NCBI RefSeq assembly: GCF_000325705.1
Contig: NC_019904.1
Coordinates: 628,001 to 692,000 of the forward strand
DNA length: 64,000 nt
Reading direction: 5' to 3'
Source: Echinicola vietnamensis DSM 17526
GTDB lineage: Bacteria; Bacteroidota; Bacteroidia; Cytophagales; Cyclobacteriaceae
The notes under the pieces were generated by a model, which did no database searches, was not told where the DNA came from, and saw nothing but the letters and a program-made list of their open reading frames with translations. This document shows positions 62,262-64,000 of the stretch, piece after piece (within the stretch, counting starts at the first letter, position 1; each line of letters opens with the position of its first letter). The position numbers and the translations under genes were made by a program.

Positions 62262-64000
62262 GTGAGAAAGACCTCAAATTTTCTGATTTTTCTATTCTTC
62301 CTTTTGCTGGGGTGTTCTTCGGAAAGAAACACTTTTACCAATCGGCTTTACCATAATGTCACCGCCCGGTTCAACGCCTATTTCCTGGCAAAAGAGAAAA
62401 TAGGGGAGGCGGAAGCAAGCTTTAAGGACGCCTATCAAGAGGATTATACCCAAGTGTTACCGGTGTACTTCCCCATCGATAGTGCCGCCGTGGATGCCAA
62501 TGCAGAAAAACTGAACGAGGCCAGGGAGCTGGCCGGAAAGGCCATTGACTGGCACCGCATCAGCCAATGGGTAGATGACAGCTACTTCCTCTTGGGGCTG
62601 ATCGACTACTATGAGGCCAACACCGATGACGCCATTAACACCTACAAATACCTCAATGTAAACAGCAAAGACGATGAAGTCCGCCATCAAGCCTTGATCC
62701 AATTGCTGAGGATCTTTGTAGAGCAGCGAAAGTTTGACGATGCATCCTATGTCATTGATTTTCTCTCCAAGGAAACGGATATTTCAAAGGAAAACAAACA
62801 AACACTTTACAAAACGCTCGCATACTATTATGAGGCACGACATGAAAAAGATGGGGTGATTGCTGCCTTGGAAAAGTGCATTGAACTGACCACTGACAAC
62901 CACGAAAAATCCCGGCTCAATTTTATACTGGGACAGCTCTACCAGCGGGCAGGCTTCGATGCACTGGCCTATGATTTTTATAACGATGCTTCAGAAGGCA
63001 ACCCTCCTTATGAACTCGCCTTTTTCAGCCAGTTATACGCCCAGCAGGTGGCAGAACTCGAAAAAAGCAAAGACCTTAAAAAGGTGCGGGACTACTACGA
63101 CGACCTGTATAAGGACCGTAAAAACACAGACCTGAGGGACGTTGTCCTTTATGAAAGAGCTCTTTTTGAACTCAAACAACACGAGACGGAAGATGCGATC
63201 GACCTCCTTCATCGGGCAGCCCAAGAGCCTGGGAAACTCGAAAAACAAAAAGGCTATATTTACCAAAAACTGGCAGAAATATTCTTTGATGAAAGGGAAG
63301 ATTATCGGGCCTCCAAATACTATCTGGATAGCGCGCTCCAGCACTTCAAACCGACAGATGCCAGCTATTCGGCCTTGTCTTCCAAAAAAGAAATATTGGA
63401 CAGGTACACTGCCAATTATGAATTATTAACGGAAAATGACAGTTTGTTGAGGCTTAGCCAAATGTCTCCAGAAGCGCAGGAAGAGGTTGCCGAAAACTAC
63501 ATTCGTGCCGAAGAGGAACGCTTAATCGCCGAAGCCCAAGCCAAAACCGAGCAAAAGAACTCGGGAATTTTTGATAACCTCTTGGCCTTTGGCGGCAACA
63601 CTGCTGCTTCTACCTTTTATTTTGACAACCCTACGGCGGTGCAAAAAGGGGAAATAGAATTTTTCAGGAACTGGGGCAATCGAGCCTTGGAAGACAATTG
63701 GCGCCGTAAATCCAGTAGTTTTGGGAACACCGTCTCCTCCGTCCCCACCACAACGGACACCACCGCAACAAAGCAAATCAGCCAAGAAGACAGCATTCGA
63801 GGTATTCTTCCGAATAAAGAAGCCCTACTGGCCAATATCCCCAAAGACCAGGAAAAGCTGGCGCAGCTAAACGACCAGATGGAAGGAGCCAGACTTGAAT
63901 TAGGCAAAGTGCTGTTTTTCGATCTTGATAAACCGGACTTGGCCAGGGAGTACCTTACCGACCTGCTCCAATTCCATCCTGATTCTGAGAAAAAATCCGA
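62262..64000 (+). CDS. type IX secretion lipoprotein PorW/SprE (3' end outside the window)
   Basis: A single open frame runs from a stop at 62211 to the end of the window, at least 579 codons from the GTG at 62262. No ATG is available at its start; GTG gives RKTSNFLIFLFFLLLGC, a lipoprotein signal with lipobox LLGC. The text SSERNTFTNRLYHNVTARFN after the Cys, tetratricopeptide-like helices from about 60 to 420, and FYFDNPTAVQKG with WGNRALEDNWRR near codons 455-480 match PorW/SprE proteins. These are outer-membrane-linked lipoproteins essential for type IX secretion and gliding. A TTG at 62229 is the alternative start. Confidence 0.88.
   Translation, partial: MRKTSNFLIFLFFLLLGCSSERNTFTNRLYHNVTARFNAYFLAKEKIGEAEASFKDAYQEDYTQVLPVYFPIDSAAVDANAEKLNEARELAGKAIDWHRISQWVDDSYFLLGLIDYYEANTDDAINTYKYLNVNSKDDEVRHQALIQLLRIFVEQRKFDDASYVIDFLSKETDISKENKQTLYKTLAYYYEARHEKDGVIAALEKCIELTTDNHEKSRLNFILGQLYQRAGFDALAYDFYNDASEGNPPYELAFFSQLYAQQVAELEKSKDLKKVRDYYDDLYKDRKNTDLRDVVLYERALFELKQHETEDAIDLLHRAAQEPGKLEKQKGYIYQKLAEIFFDEREDYRASKYYLDSALQHFKPTDASYSALSSKKEILDRYTANYELLTENDSLLRLSQMSPEAQEEVAENYIRAEEERLIAEAQAKTEQKNSGIFDNLLAFGGNTAASTFYFDNPTAVQKGEIEFFRNWGNRALEDNWRRKSSSFGNTVSSVPTTTDTTATKQISQEDSIRGILPNKEALLANIPKDQEKLAQLNDQMEGARLELGKVLFFDLDKPDLAREYLTDLLQFHPDSEKKS

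Noticed and set aside
61450..62265. Plus-strand frames opposite the M23 peptidase gene
   Set aside because: They are antisense to a clear coding sequence and lack any domain.

Overview
The window looks like chromosomal DNA of a marine or soil Bacteroidota, most likely Cytophagales of the Cyclobacteriaceae type (Echinicola/Cyclobacterium/Algoriphagus relatives). The evidence is a SusC/SusD pair, the rpmB-rpmG-DUF4295-ftsY block, six-bladed beta-propeller lipoproteins, a PorW/SprE type IX secretion lipoprotein, an F0 a-subunit with a signal peptide, A-rich start regions with few strong Shine-Dalgarno sites, and -7 boxes of the TAnnTTTG kind. The placement comes from gene content and memory of the families, not from a search. 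I saw no rRNA, tRNA, CRISPR array, intact transposase or prophage gene.

Layout. 1-6.7 kb: 3' part of a GH29 fucosidase, a small heat-shock protein, an HtrA protease, then a lone FkbH-type HAD protein and a PAS-LuxR regulator that share an upstream inverted repeat. 6.8-11 kb (minus): adenosine kinase, a GNAT-like protein, a small membrane protein and rimO. 11.2-18.3 kb: a Tat-exported Gfo/Idh/MocA oxidoreductase divergent from a SusC/SusD glycan uptake pair. 18.3-23.4 kb: a repeat-rich, gene-free stretch, then a tandem group of beta-propeller lipoproteins, one frameshifted and one reduced to its N-terminus. 23.5-31.8 kb: ftsY/ribosomal protein block, rocD, hemB, an amt-porin pair and a small exported protein with three copies of a GPKAKN motif. 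31.9-32.4 kb: a second patch of the same repeat family.

32.4-49.6 kb is mainly housekeeping: a pseudouridine synthase, prfC, an orphan histidine kinase, dps, an ABC-2 exporter, dnaJ-grpE, obg, adk, hpt, an M42 peptidase, an OmpA protein, upp, a Ca/Na antiporter and sdaA. 49.7-52.7 kb (minus) is the most interesting operon: an ECF sigma factor overlapping a protein that combines a short cytoplasmic domain, one inner-membrane helix, a long periplasmic linker and a C-terminal outer-membrane barrel (a dual membrane-spanning anti-sigma layout), followed by an FKBP-like lipoprotein. It is preceded by an ECF-type promoter that suggests autoregulation. 52.8-64 kb: osmC, a barrel protein with lipA, the atpZ-I-B-E-F-H-A-G part of the ATP synthase (atpD and atpC are not here), a bactofilin with an M23 peptidase, and the 5' part of porW/sprE running off the right edge.

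Start codons were re-examined by eye. TTG or GTG starts are proposed for rimO, obg, the ABC ATPase, the antiporter, its downstream membrane protein, the sigma factor, the M23 peptidase and porW.
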